Origin: Purpureocillium takamizusanense | Taxonomy: Eukaryota > Ascomycota > Sordariomycetes > Hypocreales > Ophiocordycipitaceae | Reading direction: 5' to 3' | DNA length: 64,000 nucleotides | Assembly (NCBI RefSeq): GCF_022605165.1 | Contig: NC_063068.1 | Location: 930,001 to 994,000, forward strand | Part shown: one piece after another, positions 43,585 to 54,484 of the stretch | How positions within the stretch are numbered: the stretch's first letter is position 1 | Layout of the letters: every line of letters starts with the position of its first letter | The notes under the pieces: generated by a model | Told to the model about the DNA's origin: nothing | The model's input: only the letters and a program-made list of their open reading frames with translations | Database searches by the model: none | Program-made: the position numbers and the translations under genes

Positions 43585-45739
43585 CTATATGAATGCGCCT
43601 TGGAAACGCGGCTCGACTGGCGATCTCATGGCGCCGAGATCCTTGCCCGACGACGAGGAAGGGAGCGTCATGACGGCCGGCCGCGGTGGCGCCTTCTTTG
43701 CCTCAACCCGCTTGGGGCTGGCATCGCCTGTCCTCGATCCCGGCCGCTGCTCTACAGAAGGAATGAATCCCCCGCTTGGTGGCGCATCAAAGTGAAGCTC
43801 AAAGCTTCGGGCCAAATCGTCGCCAGAGGTGGAAATGGAGTTTTCAAAGGACGGGAACACCGGACTGGGCAATCGTGGCGGGAAGGCTGGCGATCGAGTG
43901 GGATCGCTCCGCGGGGTGGCGAGCGGCGCCGGCATTGCTGAATAGCGAGGCGATGCGGGATCAAACTCCGGCCATGCAGGGTCATCGTCGTATACGCTCG
44001 AGTCATCTCCGTTGTCATTGTCGTCGACCGAGCTCCGAGGCCTCTCCGGCTGGCGCCCCCGCGGCAGGCCATTCGACTTGGGAAAATCTCCGACCATCGG
44101 AGGGCGAGAGAAGGGACTCGACGGTGGCCGAGATCGCGGCCGGCGAGGGGGTTCCATATCATTTCGTACATAGTTGTTCTGGTCGGGAGGGGGCCCGTAC
44201 GGACTGCGCACATTCGTGGATGCGTCGTCATGCGAAGCCAGGTTGTGCGTTGCAAACAAGGGCCGGGGAGGAGGGGCGCGCGTCTGCTTGGCCGCGTCAA
44301 AGCGTGAGTTGAACCCCCGAGGCGGGCTCGTCCATCCGAAGGCATTCGCAGAACCTCGATGAGCACCAGCGGCCGCCGGTGGAGGTCCTATTCGCCGTGG
44401 CATCTCACGCGGCATTCCTGCCGGCGCCTTTACGATGGGGGACTCAGGTCGTCCATTGTGCGATGACATGGCCGATGCTGAGGTTGAAACCGAAGGCCGG
44501 CTCATCGGGCTCTCAGGGGACCGTACTGAGCGTTGAGAATGCGAGTCAGTAATGCTGGGAGATTGCACCCTCTCCCGAGGGCGCGTACTCTCGGTCGAAA
44601 AGCTGGGTCTCTCACCCCAGCTCGTGTCCGTACTGACTGCTGTGGACATGTCCGAACTGGGAGGCTTCACATTCGCGCCGAAATCAAAGTCGGCAAAATT
44701 TCCTCGAAACCCCTCAATGTGCTGTGTTTTGCGTGCCTTCTCCTGTCTCTCGTCGTCAAACTCCATCTTGACACTCAGTCTTCGAGGCTGATGAAAAGCG
44801 AGCGTGTCGCGTCTGGCGGGCACGTTACGGATGAGGGGTGTATCCGGCTTGTCATCGCCGCCTGCAAGGGGAGACGAAGGCGTGGGACTGGGGAGCGAGG
44901 TGGTGACTTGGTCCACTTTGCGCAAGGCGCTGGGACCTTTGCTTCGGCTGTTCGTCGATGGTTGCAATTTCAGTGCCGCGGAGGTCGGTTTTGAATTGGC
45001 GGGGGAGAAAACTCCGTCAGAGTCCCTGTCTGATCCTGGAGGTGACGGGTAGCCATGTCGCTCAGCCGTAGGCTGATGCTCAGCCTGCTGGACTCCCGGC
45101 ACGAGCTCGATGGAGGGCTCAGTTGGGACAGGCGCTGGTTTCCAGTCGAACTCGAATTGACTTAGAGGGCTTTTGGGGGGTGCCCCTGCGGTGGCTGGTG
45201 TCCCAGGGCGTGAATCTGAGGTGCTCTTGCAGAAGTGAACGTGGAGAGGGTTCACCCATTCGGCCTTGCTCGTCGTTGGACGACTTGGCGTTCCGGGCCT
45301 CGCGCCGGTTCCTCCCAACGAGGCGGGCAGCGCCAAGCTTGTGGTGCTGCCGCCGGCAAAGTTGGTCCTCAGGTTCGATTCGGACGCGTTATGTCGCAGC
45401 GCGCCCATAGAAGGAGGGGCCAGGTCCGTCATGGACGAGGACATGGCGGGGTTGCTGAAGACGGCGCGCCAGTTTGACGGTGTCGTGGCCGTAGACTGAG
45501 ATGTTCCCGGTCGACTCAAGGCATTCGGGAACTGCGGCCGGGAAGCAGCTTGGTTCGGGCCGAAGTACTGGCCCTGGCCCAGGGTATTCTGATCAATGCG
45601 ATTCCATTTCTGCGGCGGCTGTTTAACCAGGTTCTTTCTATGTCGGTGTCAGCTGGGTATTCGCCTTGTCGCGGCGAGGGCATGCGTACTGGGTTTTTTT
45701 CTTGTCCCCACCAAGCCTGATGCCGAAGAAGGAGACCAT
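43585..45739 (-). CDS. Large Ser/Pro-rich, mostly disordered fungal protein
   Basis: Exons 45739-45690 and 45637-43585 (52-bp intron) give 700 aa. The N-terminus MVSFFGIRLGGDKKKTQ followed by KNLVKQPPQKWNRIDQ is short and probably structured; such starts recur in uncharacterised Sordariomycete proteins. Nearly all the rest is rich in Ser, Pro, Arg, Asp and Gly, with many SP/TP and RxxS-like phosphorylation contexts. Short conserved-looking islands include KAEWVNPLHVHFCKS, RRLSVKMEFDDER, GFRGNFADFDFGAN and the terminal SPVEPRFQGAFI. No catalytic domain, signal peptide or membrane segment is seen. A scaffold or regulatory role is conceivable but not supported by a named motif. Confidence 0.8.
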
Positions 45740-47777
45740 GGTGGCGGGTGGGAATTAGATTACAGTAGGTGGATCGCTTTGACTACAACCGGGGGGCCTC
45801 GATAGGTCGAGATAGCTCGCGGTGAGCAAACGGCCGCCTGTAGATACTGCTCATGCGGTCTACGTCTGAAGATTTTCGTGAGCGCGGCCAATGGCGCGTG
45901 TGGCTGGTGATGGGGTTGTCGAGTCGCGGTTGAGGCGCCGCTCAAAGGGCCGTGACCATGTCAAATGCGGCTGCTGGAAAGCAGTTGTGGCCGCATCCAG
46001 TGTTCGAGGCGAGAGTGGTATGCGTGTGTTGGTTTTGCGGTTCAGACAAGAACCGTCGTGGATGCTGTGACTTGTTCCTGGGAGCAAGGGCTCGGTTGCG
46101 CCTGGAGATGGCCCCTCGTCCGCGGAGCGAGATCGTGGCTCTGGGAATGAATGGCGTTGGAAAGGAACGGACGTGCTTGGGCGACTCGGTCGCAAGCACA
46201 CGTCAAACGGATCAAACAGACAAGGGAAAAGAAAAGCTTCGTTGCGCGCAGGAAGGGAAAAGGGCAAAGAAAGACTGGAGAGGGGCGGCGACACGAGGTG
46301 CGTGGAAGGAAGGAGCGGATAATTCAGCAAACGCTGCATCCGCCAAGCTGTCGGCCGGCCGGGGAGGAAAGTGCTCCATCAGCCCACCTAACGCATCGTA
46401 CTTTCCCTGACCTAGGTCATAGGCTCGCTCCTTACGCTGGGTCCTTAACAAACCCCCTGTGCAGGCGCGAGCGCAGCGGTTAACTCGATGACCCGCTAAG
46501 CCAGGCATCAACGGCGCGGGAAATATCCATCAACCTAAACCATCGTGAGGGTAGCGGGCGGCCTTGACGTGGTGGCAAGCACACAGACGCCATCCCATCA
46601 TCCCCCCGCACCGCGACCACTCACTACCTCACTTTGCCTCGCGCAACGTCGAACCCCTGACCAGGACCTGCCACCTGCCAGCGCAAGCAGCGGCACCCCT
46701 GCGCCCGCCCCTTTTCCCAGCGGCCCCAGCGAATCTACCACTGGTGTGACCACCACCAGGTGAATGGCTCGGCGTTGACCATTGCCAACGCCTGCAGGGC
46801 TAACCAGTTAGCCAGGAACCACCGACCCGCTTCGACAGGGGTGGCTTGCTGAGCGCAACCCGTTTGGGCAGCCGTCGCTGACACCTCGCCAGGGAGATGA
46901 GAAACAACAGCGGCCATGAGGATCTGCACGGACCTCACGACCCCAGACTTGTTAACTACAGCCGACTTTTGTTTGAGCCTGTCATCTTGTCGGCCTGCTG
47001 GATAGCGACGATCTTGTCGGGAGACAAGAGAGCGAGAGACGGACCGAAGTACCGGATTGCATCAAGCACCCGACGTCGCCCGGTATTTCTCGAGGCCCCA
47101 ACATGGCCGGCGACAGCCCACGCCGGTGGTCGTGGTCGTTCGTGGTCGATAATTTCCAGCCTTCAAGCCCATCAATTCAAATGGGGAACTCCCGTCACAG
47201 AGCCCCAGGCACGCGCGCCCAACCGCGACGCCACCCGAAGGACGTTGAGTGATTCGACGCCTCGCTCACCTGAAGCGCACCGGACCGCTTCTCGCACCGC
47301 CGCGACACCCACTTGTGCACGCACGCGCACAGGCAGGGCGGGAATTCGCGTGACATCTACTCCGTACAGTCCGAGTGTTCTTGCCTCGACATCGACATGG
47401 GCTGCACTCAACAATCACCTGAGACGGCGTCCGTGGGTCACCCACTGCATAACCCTCGCATAGTATGTCCAGAGAGTTGACTATTGTCGGTGTGCCGTAG
47501 CGGGCGAGCCGCCGGCCACCCGCTGGCAGCTGGCCGTATAGAGCTTTGCCTGGCATGGGACCTCAATCATCACACTACCGACATCAGCATCGCGGCCCGC
47601 ACCCGGTGTCCTACTGACATACGACACGTTGCGTGGGCAGGTCCATAACAAACGCAGATGCCGGCACTTGTGGTGCTTAAATCCTCACTCGACCTATCGC
47701 GTAGTTATTTTCTATTCTACTCTTTGTAGAAGGCCCCTCAACATTCCTCGCGAGCATCCACTGCCGCCGACTTACTT
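45740..47777. other. Intergenic region, about 2 kb
   Basis: Promoter region of the 43585-45739 gene and 3' flank of the 47778 gene. Open frames up to 188 codons on both strands have no family features. No clear repeats. Confidence 0.5.
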
Positions 47778-48581
47778 TCAAGCAAACCCCAATCCAAGCC
47801 CAGCCAGTTTGCCCGCCGCCTGGAGCATGCCATCAGCCGCGACTTGCGCCTCCGACTTGACCTGCACAATTCGCAGCAGCGCCATTACTGCCGCCAGCGT
47901 GCAGTACGGTCCCAGTTGGCCAGTCACTCCCGCACCCTCAAACCGCACTGTGCCCAGCCTGCTCTCCCGCTCCGGCGCCGGGTCGTCTGCCCATCGCATT
48001 ACCACGTCCTCATGGCCGTCCGCGCTGGTGCTGACGCGGACCAGGCGACGCTCAAATGGCCTGTCCTTTTCCGGGCGCACCAGGTTGTCGCTACGCCATT
48101 CAAAGAGCTCGGCCTCAGCCGCACCACCAACTGGAACGCTGAAGGCCCATTTCTCAAACTTGATGCCCCCATTGTCGACGAGCTGGACGATTTGATTGCC
48201 CGCGGCGGCTCCTGCGTGCGGCGGCAGGGCGATGACAGACGCGGATCGAAATAGCTTTTCGGTGCCGGCGAGTCCGATGGGTTGCGTGTCGCGCGTAGGA
48301 CCGGCGTGCAGCACATCTTGCAACTTAACCATACCCTTGTGTACGGTGATAGCATTGAGTGGACGCAGCGGGCCTTGCTGCCCATCCCGCTCGGCGAGAA
48401 GGAACGCGTCCGTCTTCTTGTCAGGCGAGCGCCCGAGGAAGTAGAAGTCGAAAGTTTGGGGGAACTGGCCGTAGGTGCCTGGCGCTAGAGCTGGCTCCAA
48501 GAAAGGGCTCTCCTTTGAGGAGCCCGAATCCGAAGCCGACTTCTGCTTGCCTCTGGACTTGAAGAGGTCCTTGAAGCCCAT
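47778..48581 (-). CDS. Conserved fungal protein, possibly tubby/LURP-one-like fold, function unknown
   Basis: Intronless, 267 aa from the ATG at 48581. It starts MGFKDLFKSRGKQK, a short basic segment reminiscent of membrane-associating N-termini of small fungal adaptors. The body is beta-rich: TFDFYFLG, LVDNGGIKFEKWAFSV, AELFEWRSDN, RRLVRVS, HEDVVMRWAD and RLGTVRFEGAGV, ending in a C-terminal helix (LGPYCTLAAVMALLRIVQV). Repeated strands containing FEWR and a final hydrophobic helix running through the barrel are features of the tubby-like/scramblase-like fold. This is an inference from pattern, not a recognised match. No catalytic motif or signal peptide is seen. Confidence 0.7.
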   Translation of the reverse strand: MGFKDLFKSRGKQKSASDSGSSKESPFLEPALAPGTYGQFPQTFDFYFLGRSPDKKTDAFLLAERDGQQGPLRPLNAITVHKGMVKLQDVLHAGPTRDTQPIGLAGTEKLFRSASVIALPPHAGAAAGNQIVQLVDNGGIKFEKWAFSVPVGGAAEAELFEWRSDNLVRPEKDRPFERRLVRVSTSADGHEDVVMRWADDPAPERESRLGTVRFEGAGVTGQLGPYCTLAAVMALLRIVQVKSEAQVAADGMLQAAGKLAGLGLGFA

Positions 48582-49339
48582 GGCGCCGGCTGCGAGCGTC
48601 CAACTGCCGATGCGAAAGTTGTTATCAGATCTCGGGACAGCTACACTGGAGCCACGCGGCACTTGAGACAAGGTTACTTGCGCAAAGCCGCAAGACACCA
48701 GGGCTTCCTCTTTATGTCCACGGGGCTCTGGCTGTCTAAGACCCCACGGACCGCGGCATTCAGCCTTGGCCCTCTGAGCACAGGTGCCACAAAGGGCGAA
48801 CGGGCGAGCTACTCCCAAATGGCGCGCACGTCTTATTCCCCCATCGATGGGATGCGGCCAGGCACTGGGCAGAGACGGAATGTTGATGCTCCTTCGAGCA
48901 ATCATGATGCGCCATGGCCCCGCCACGGCTGGCGCTGCTTATAACGCGCCGTCGCGCCTCCTTCAACCCTGCTAGGCCTGCTTGGGTAGGGAGCGGCGTT
49001 GCGTCGGCTACTACAGTCACAATGAGACTTGGACTCTCAAGGCCCATGATGGTAATTGGTTGTGAGTGAGGGAGTTTGGCCTACATAAACCCATGGCCCA
49101 TCCGGTCGCAATTCACTGTCATCTGGTTGAAGATGCCAAAGGCTCAAAGCAGAGGCCAAGGTGAGCTTCTGAATAGTAGTATTCGCCTGCAAGCCACACC
49201 CGCCGCCTTGAGGCTTTCATACAACGCCAGGGCAATTTGATCGTTGACGACAACACAGCCAGAAACGAATTCAAGCAAACATTGACGCATTCTATCTAGT
49301 AATACATATTCGCGTACAGACCACAGAGAGCTTCGCTCC
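48582..49339. other. Intergenic region
   Basis: About 760 bp: promoter of the 47778-48581 gene and 3' flank of the beta-lactamase-fold gene. Nothing else seen. Confidence 0.5.
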
Positions 49340-51275
49340 CTATTGCATCCTTTTCATGATCGTCTTTGTGAGCGGATGTTCGACGGATTGCAGCTTCCCG
49401 TCTACCACCTCGAGCACAAACTCATCAATATTCTCCGTGAAGCCCACAGAGAACCACGACAGGCACTCGTCCATGAATAGGCTCTTACCGTCCCGCGCCG
49501 CCCCGTGCTTCTTGAATGGTAATTTCTCAAGCACGGCGCGGAAGCTGTACCGCACTGTCCCGCGCGTCCGGTATAGCGCTGAGGGTAGGTTGTCGGGCGA
49601 GGAGCTGCCCGTGCCGTAGATGCGGACCGCGAACCGGGAGCCCGGCGGGGGCGGCACCGTCGACACGTTGCCGCGTGCATCGGAGCCGCCGAAGAACAAC
49701 TCGGCCACCCCGAGGCCCGGCCGGCCCCGGTCCACGGTAAGCGTCACGTTGGTTTCGGGCATCTTGGCATCGGCAAAGGTGCCGGCAAAGTTGGCGGCTG
49801 CGTTCTCGGCACCGGCGTGCTCCGCGGCAGGGAGGAACACGTCGCCGACCAGATCGCGCAGCGTGACGCGGTCAGTGCCAGCGGTGGCGCCGACCGACAT
49901 GAGGCTGAAGCCGAGGCCGTGGTCTGGCGACAGCGCGATGCAAGAGCTGTAGCCGGCGTTGGCGCCGAGCTTAGTGTAGAGGTCCATGATGCGAGTGCGA
50001 TTGGACTTGGGCGTGACAGGCACGGCGAGACGGTGGATCTCCCAGGGGGGGCCGACGTTGAAGGTTAGCGAGCTGGTGCTGCCGAGGGGGTGCATCCAGC
50101 GCCGGGTCGTGGACGGCGCCAGCAGCTCCGAGTTGAGGATGGAAAGGCCCACGGCGCGGAGGTCGGCCGTGCTCGTGTAGACGCCACCGGAGCTGGGCGG
50201 CATGGTCAGTTTGACTGATCTCAGAGAGCATAAGGGGACTCTATGCGGCTTACGAGGCGATGACCTGGTTGTCGTAGCCCCAGGAGGATTCCGCCAGAGG
50301 CCCCGGGAGGACAATGGCATTGGAGTGGTTCCCTGGCGGCTTCATGTACGCTGTGTAGTTGAGGCCAAGGGGCTTGGACAGCACCTTCTGCAGGGCGTCG
50401 TTGAGCGGCAGGTTGGTCAAGCGTTCGAGAACACGTCCGAGGACAGCCCAGCCGCCGTCGGAGTAGAGCGGCCTCTGAAAAGGAGGCATCGTAGGACGTT
50501 TGTCGTTGCGCATCAACTTGAGAAAATCTGGCTTCGGGTTAGGATCGAAGAAGGGCAGTGAGTACACTACACAGGGTTCGCATACCGGAGATGGAGCAGT
50601 CGCCCGGCGTTCCGCTGCAGTTTTGTATCACTTGGCCAGCTACACGCATGTGCTTGTCAGCGGCATGCCGACCTCGGAAGTTTGCCATCAAACCGGGGGG
50701 GACCGCTACTACATACGCACTCCACCTGAGCCGCCCTGCTGGGACATGAGCGCGCCGACGGTGACATCCTCCCAGCGAAGCTTGTTCAGCGGATCACTCT
50801 GCTGCCCATTGCCCGCCGCCAGCTCCGGCAGGTACCTCGTGACGGGATGCTCGAGCACGCCAACGCCTCCCGCGGCGAGGAGGATGGCGTACGCGGTGAA
50901 GAGCTTGGTGACGCTGCCGACGCGCGAGACGGTGGTGTCGTTGAGGGCGCCGGCGGCGAGGGTGCCGCGCAGCGCGTCGCCGACGTGGAAGTAGCTGTAC
51001 ACGGACCGGTTGGTGGCCGTGGAGAAGACGTCGATGGCGAAGACGGTGTGCGTGCGGTTGAGCAGGCCCGACGAGAATTGCTGCTCGATGGCGTGGGGGA
51101 AGGCGGCGCGCGCGCGGGAGAAGGACTCGGTGGTGGAGACGTTGAAGCCTGCGGGGAAGGAGGCGCCGAAGATGGGGCACTCGTCGATGGGCTGGCTGTT
51201 GCTGGAGGGGGAGGCGGAAGAGAAGTAGGGCGAAAGGGATAGGAGGAGGAGCGCCGCCGTCTTGCGGAGTGCCAT
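49340..51275 (-). CDS. Secreted beta-lactamase-fold serine hydrolase
   Basis: Serine hydrolase of the class C beta-lactamase/penicillin-binding-like family, probably secreted; fungal members include esterases and lactonases, and the substrate here is unknown. Exons 51275-50717, 50639-50586, 50527-50254 and 50192-49340 give 579 aa. The signal peptide is MALRKTAALLLLSLSPYFSSAS. The nucleophile motif Ser121-Val-Thr-Lys124 is present. The second motif is Tyr226-Ser-Asp (LYSDGGWAVLG) where many relatives have Tyr-x-Asn. A GGVYTSTADL segment, typical of the fungal group, follows. The C-terminal part (from about residue 430) is a beta-rich lipocalin-like domain. Several N-glycosylation sequons (NVS, NRT, NDT, NHS) fit secretion. 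The 54-nt second exon (QVIQNCSGTPGDCSIS) is the least certain boundary. Confidence 0.82.
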
Positions 51276-53666
51276 GGTGGTGGGTGATGGATTGAAGATG
51301 GTGTTGCGGAGAATGAATCTGGTCTTCGACCACGACGGCTTGGGAAGTCCTTTGGCTGTCAATGGCAGGCAGGCAGGTCCCTTCTTCTTCTATATATGCA
51401 TTCATCTCATCATAGCCACCAGTGACGTTTTCCGGGAGTCGCACATCCCCAGCATCGGTCACATCGTCATCACGGACCACTGCGACACAGCAGCAGCAGC
51501 AGCAGCAGCATCCTCGTCCCTCTCGAGGGCTGCGCAGCGGCACATCCACCCCGATTTCGGTTGGCGTACTTACATACGTACGTATTCAATCGCCGGCGGC
51601 CAAGAGATCGGTCGGTCTTCACGTCACGGTGAACAAGAGTTTAAAGGATGGCAACTAACGTTAGTGGCCGCGGGCGGCTGGCTTGGCTGTGCGTCCCAAA
51701 CGCCCAGCAAGGCACCATGCGTGGCTCATCCACGACGCAAGTATGCAACCCCGATTTGGCACCACCTGTTTTCCAGACGCCTGTCGATCATCCTCCTCGC
51801 CCTTCTTCCTCCCGGGCTGTGTTGATGGCGCCCCCGGCCAGCCGACACCCGGAGCGGGCTGACTGCCGATCGGCGAAGTAGTAATGCAGTGGGCGATGCA
51901 GACGCCACAGCCGCCGCCCGCGACAGCGTAAGATTGATTTCCCTATTTTGGCGATACGCGGCGCTTTGCCGGGGGCCGTGGGCATGCTTGCATGCGTGCC
52001 GCAGTCTTTGGCGTGCGACGTAATGCGGTACTGGCTCTTTGTTACGTAGGTTGAGTAGTTTCTTTAAGCTTACTCTGGTAAGCATGTACGTATGTACGTA
52101 GGCACAGCTTGTGCATGCGGCCGTGGCAAAACGCGACGTCATCATCTGCCAGATCACCATGTCGAGTCGGACTGTCACGTTTTCGGCGGCGACACCTGGT
52201 GGTGTGACAAGATGCACGACATATGAGTGATTGTGTACCTTGGGTACTCGAGGAGTAAATTCATCTACTTCGAATGCTTTGATTTTCTCAACCGTAAACT
52301 TCTTGGGCTAACAATGAGTAGGTACTGCATATAGTCAGCAGGGACTAAAGCCGGCAAATAATGATCGCAGGGTAGGTGCCACGGAGTTTTGATCTGCGCC
52401 CCCTCCCAGCCGCCAAACTATGCTTGCTAGCTGCGTACTGTTCCTCCTAGAATCATCATCATCGCATCATAATCATTTTCATTATTATTGTCGCCGTCGC
52501 CTCAGAGTGATCTCGCGAGCCTCGCCTCAATATCTACGCCCACGTACGGTACATACCCAGCAAGTGACACCATCAGCCGTCGAGGACAGTGACGAACAAG
52601 CTGACCCGACAGCCCGTGGACTCTCGAGGGGCCTTGGCGTTGGGGGGGGGACGACGAGTGGCAAGGCCCGTTTTCGGCGTTTATGGCATCGAAATAGGCC
52701 TCGCGGCAAGAAGAAGCTCCGCTGTTGCTTTCTGCAATGGCGACAGATGTCTCGGGGGGAATCAACAGGCTAGCAAGCGCCTGTGATGACCCGTGAGGTA
52801 TCCTGAAAGCCTTTACGTCACGTACGCGGGAGGCCATTGTTTTTCGGTGGAATCACACAGCGGAAAAGTGCTAACGGGGGAGACTTCATCTTGGGACCAA
52901 CAAGTTGAATTGAGGTACCCTAAAGCTTTATATGTACTCAGATTTAGTGATCTCACGATCCGAACAGCCCATAACCCGGGTCTTTCTATGCGTCAGCCAG
53001 CAACCCAAGCGCGTCCAGCTGGCTGGTGGGCCGAGCCAATGTCCTGTGCACAAACGTGGTTTCGGAAGCGTGTTCCCTATCCGCTGCACGTGTTGCAGCG
53101 ACAACACAGGTTGGAGAACGCTCATCCGGACGGACAACGGGCATCGCGTCGGGTTGTCCGTCTTTTCTGAGCGCGGTCTATAACGCATCAAAGTACAGAG
53201 TAGAAGGAAACGGTCTGACGACTGGCACGCCGTGGCAGCACTTGGTCAGATTGGGGCTGTCGAGCTTTGCTGAGACACGGATCGTCGTCGTCGCTCAAGA
53301 CCGGTAGGACAGTCCCAGATACGGGCCATCCATACAGCTTCCCACCACATACACCGCAGCTTGCCCACATCGACGCTTGTTTGTGACAAAACGGAAGTGT
53401 AGTTGCCCTAGCTGAGCCATCTAAACGCCGATAAACTCCCTTGAACGCTCCAAAAAATCTTGCCAGCAAAACGCCGCCCAACGTCCTGATTGAGCCTGTG
53501 CCAAACGACATGCCTGGCAAGCCATCTTTCTCGGTTGTGTCTGTCCGCCGCCGATGCCCCCATCCACCTCGCCCGCAAGTCCCTCAACAACCACACATGG
53601 CGGGCCTGATTGAGTCTTTGGAGGCAAAACCGTGTCCGAGCGAAGAGGATGTGCCAGACCCGTACT
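51276..53666. other. Intergenic region, about 2.4 kb
   Basis: Promoter of the beta-lactamase-fold gene on the left and ISY1 3' flank on the right. It contains a CAG run (51488-51510), CGTA/GTAC repeats near 51568-51585 and 52083-52102, and AT-richer DNA at 52220-52480. No supported gene. Confidence 0.5.
51488..51510. repeat. CAG trinucleotide repeat
   Basis: Between seven and eight CAG units in intergenic DNA about 210 bp upstream of the beta-lactamase-fold gene. Confidence 0.85.
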
Positions 53667-54484
53667 TCACAACTGCTGCAGCAGCTTCTGCCGCCGCCGT
53701 TCTAGCAGCTCCTCCTGCACCTCTTCCATAGTGGGCAGCAGCCACGTCTCGCCGTCCGTATCGCCGGGCAGCGATGTCCAACCATCGGGCGGCTCACCGG
53801 GGCCGTTCTTGATGAGGTTGGCGGCAGCCTCGCGCTCCTTGGCCGCCTCGTAGGCCAGCAGCTCGTCCGTCTCCTCGCCGGGAGCGTAGCCGTAGTAGGC
53901 TGCATCGACGGTGCGTCTCAGGTCCTTTTTCTCCTCAAGCGGCTTTTCCTCCTTGCCCCTGCTCTGTGCCGCCTCGAACAGCTCCTTGACGCCGGGAAGC
54001 TCCTTGGCGCGGCCAAAGTAGCGGTAGCCCTTGCCTCCGCCGGGTATCTCGCGGCCCTGCTCGTCGTATATGCGTCCGCCGCCGCGCATGTAGTTTGGCC
54101 CGCCGAGATTTCGTATCTGCACCTCCCACATGTGCTTCTCACGCATGAGCTTGTTGATCTCGTCGTTGAGGTCGCGGATCTGGTAGTCGCTGAGGACGGG
54201 CTCTTGGATGCGCGACACTTTGCGCGAGATCTCGCGCAGCACCTGCCCGCGCCATTTCTCGCATGAGGGGATCGAGTCGACCTCGGTGATGCGCTTGGGG
54301 CGACGCGTGCGACCGGCGTCGATGATGCCCAGGTCTGCCGCTTGCGCTTCGCGGAAGCGAAAGAGCATGGACTGGGCTTTTTCCGAATTGCGCGCCTGCA
54401 GGGGAGGGGAGACTGTCAGTTGATCTTCCTCCATCACGATGCCTGTAACTTCATTCACGCGGGCATACGGGATGTACGGACCAT
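53667..54484 (-). CDS. isy1: Pre-mRNA-splicing factor ISY1
   Basis: Spliceosome component of the Prp19-associated complex acting around the first catalytic step. The main exon 54395-53667 begins ARNSEKAQSMLFRFREAQAADLG, the conserved ISY1 start lacking only its Met. RRPKRITEVDSIPSCEKWRGQVLREISRKVSRIQ, the DLNDEINKLMREKHMWE helix, LGGPNYMRGG and KGYRYFGRAKELPGVKELF follow. The initiator Met can be supplied by ATG at 54484-54482, directly followed by GT; the intron 54481-54396 ends CTGACAGTC...CCCTGCAG. The first exon would then contribute just the ATG to the 243-aa protein. The GTCCGT donor is not ideal, so another upstream start is possible. A coiled-coil C-terminus (EEVQEELLERRRQKLLQQL) ends the protein. 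Confidence 0.9.
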
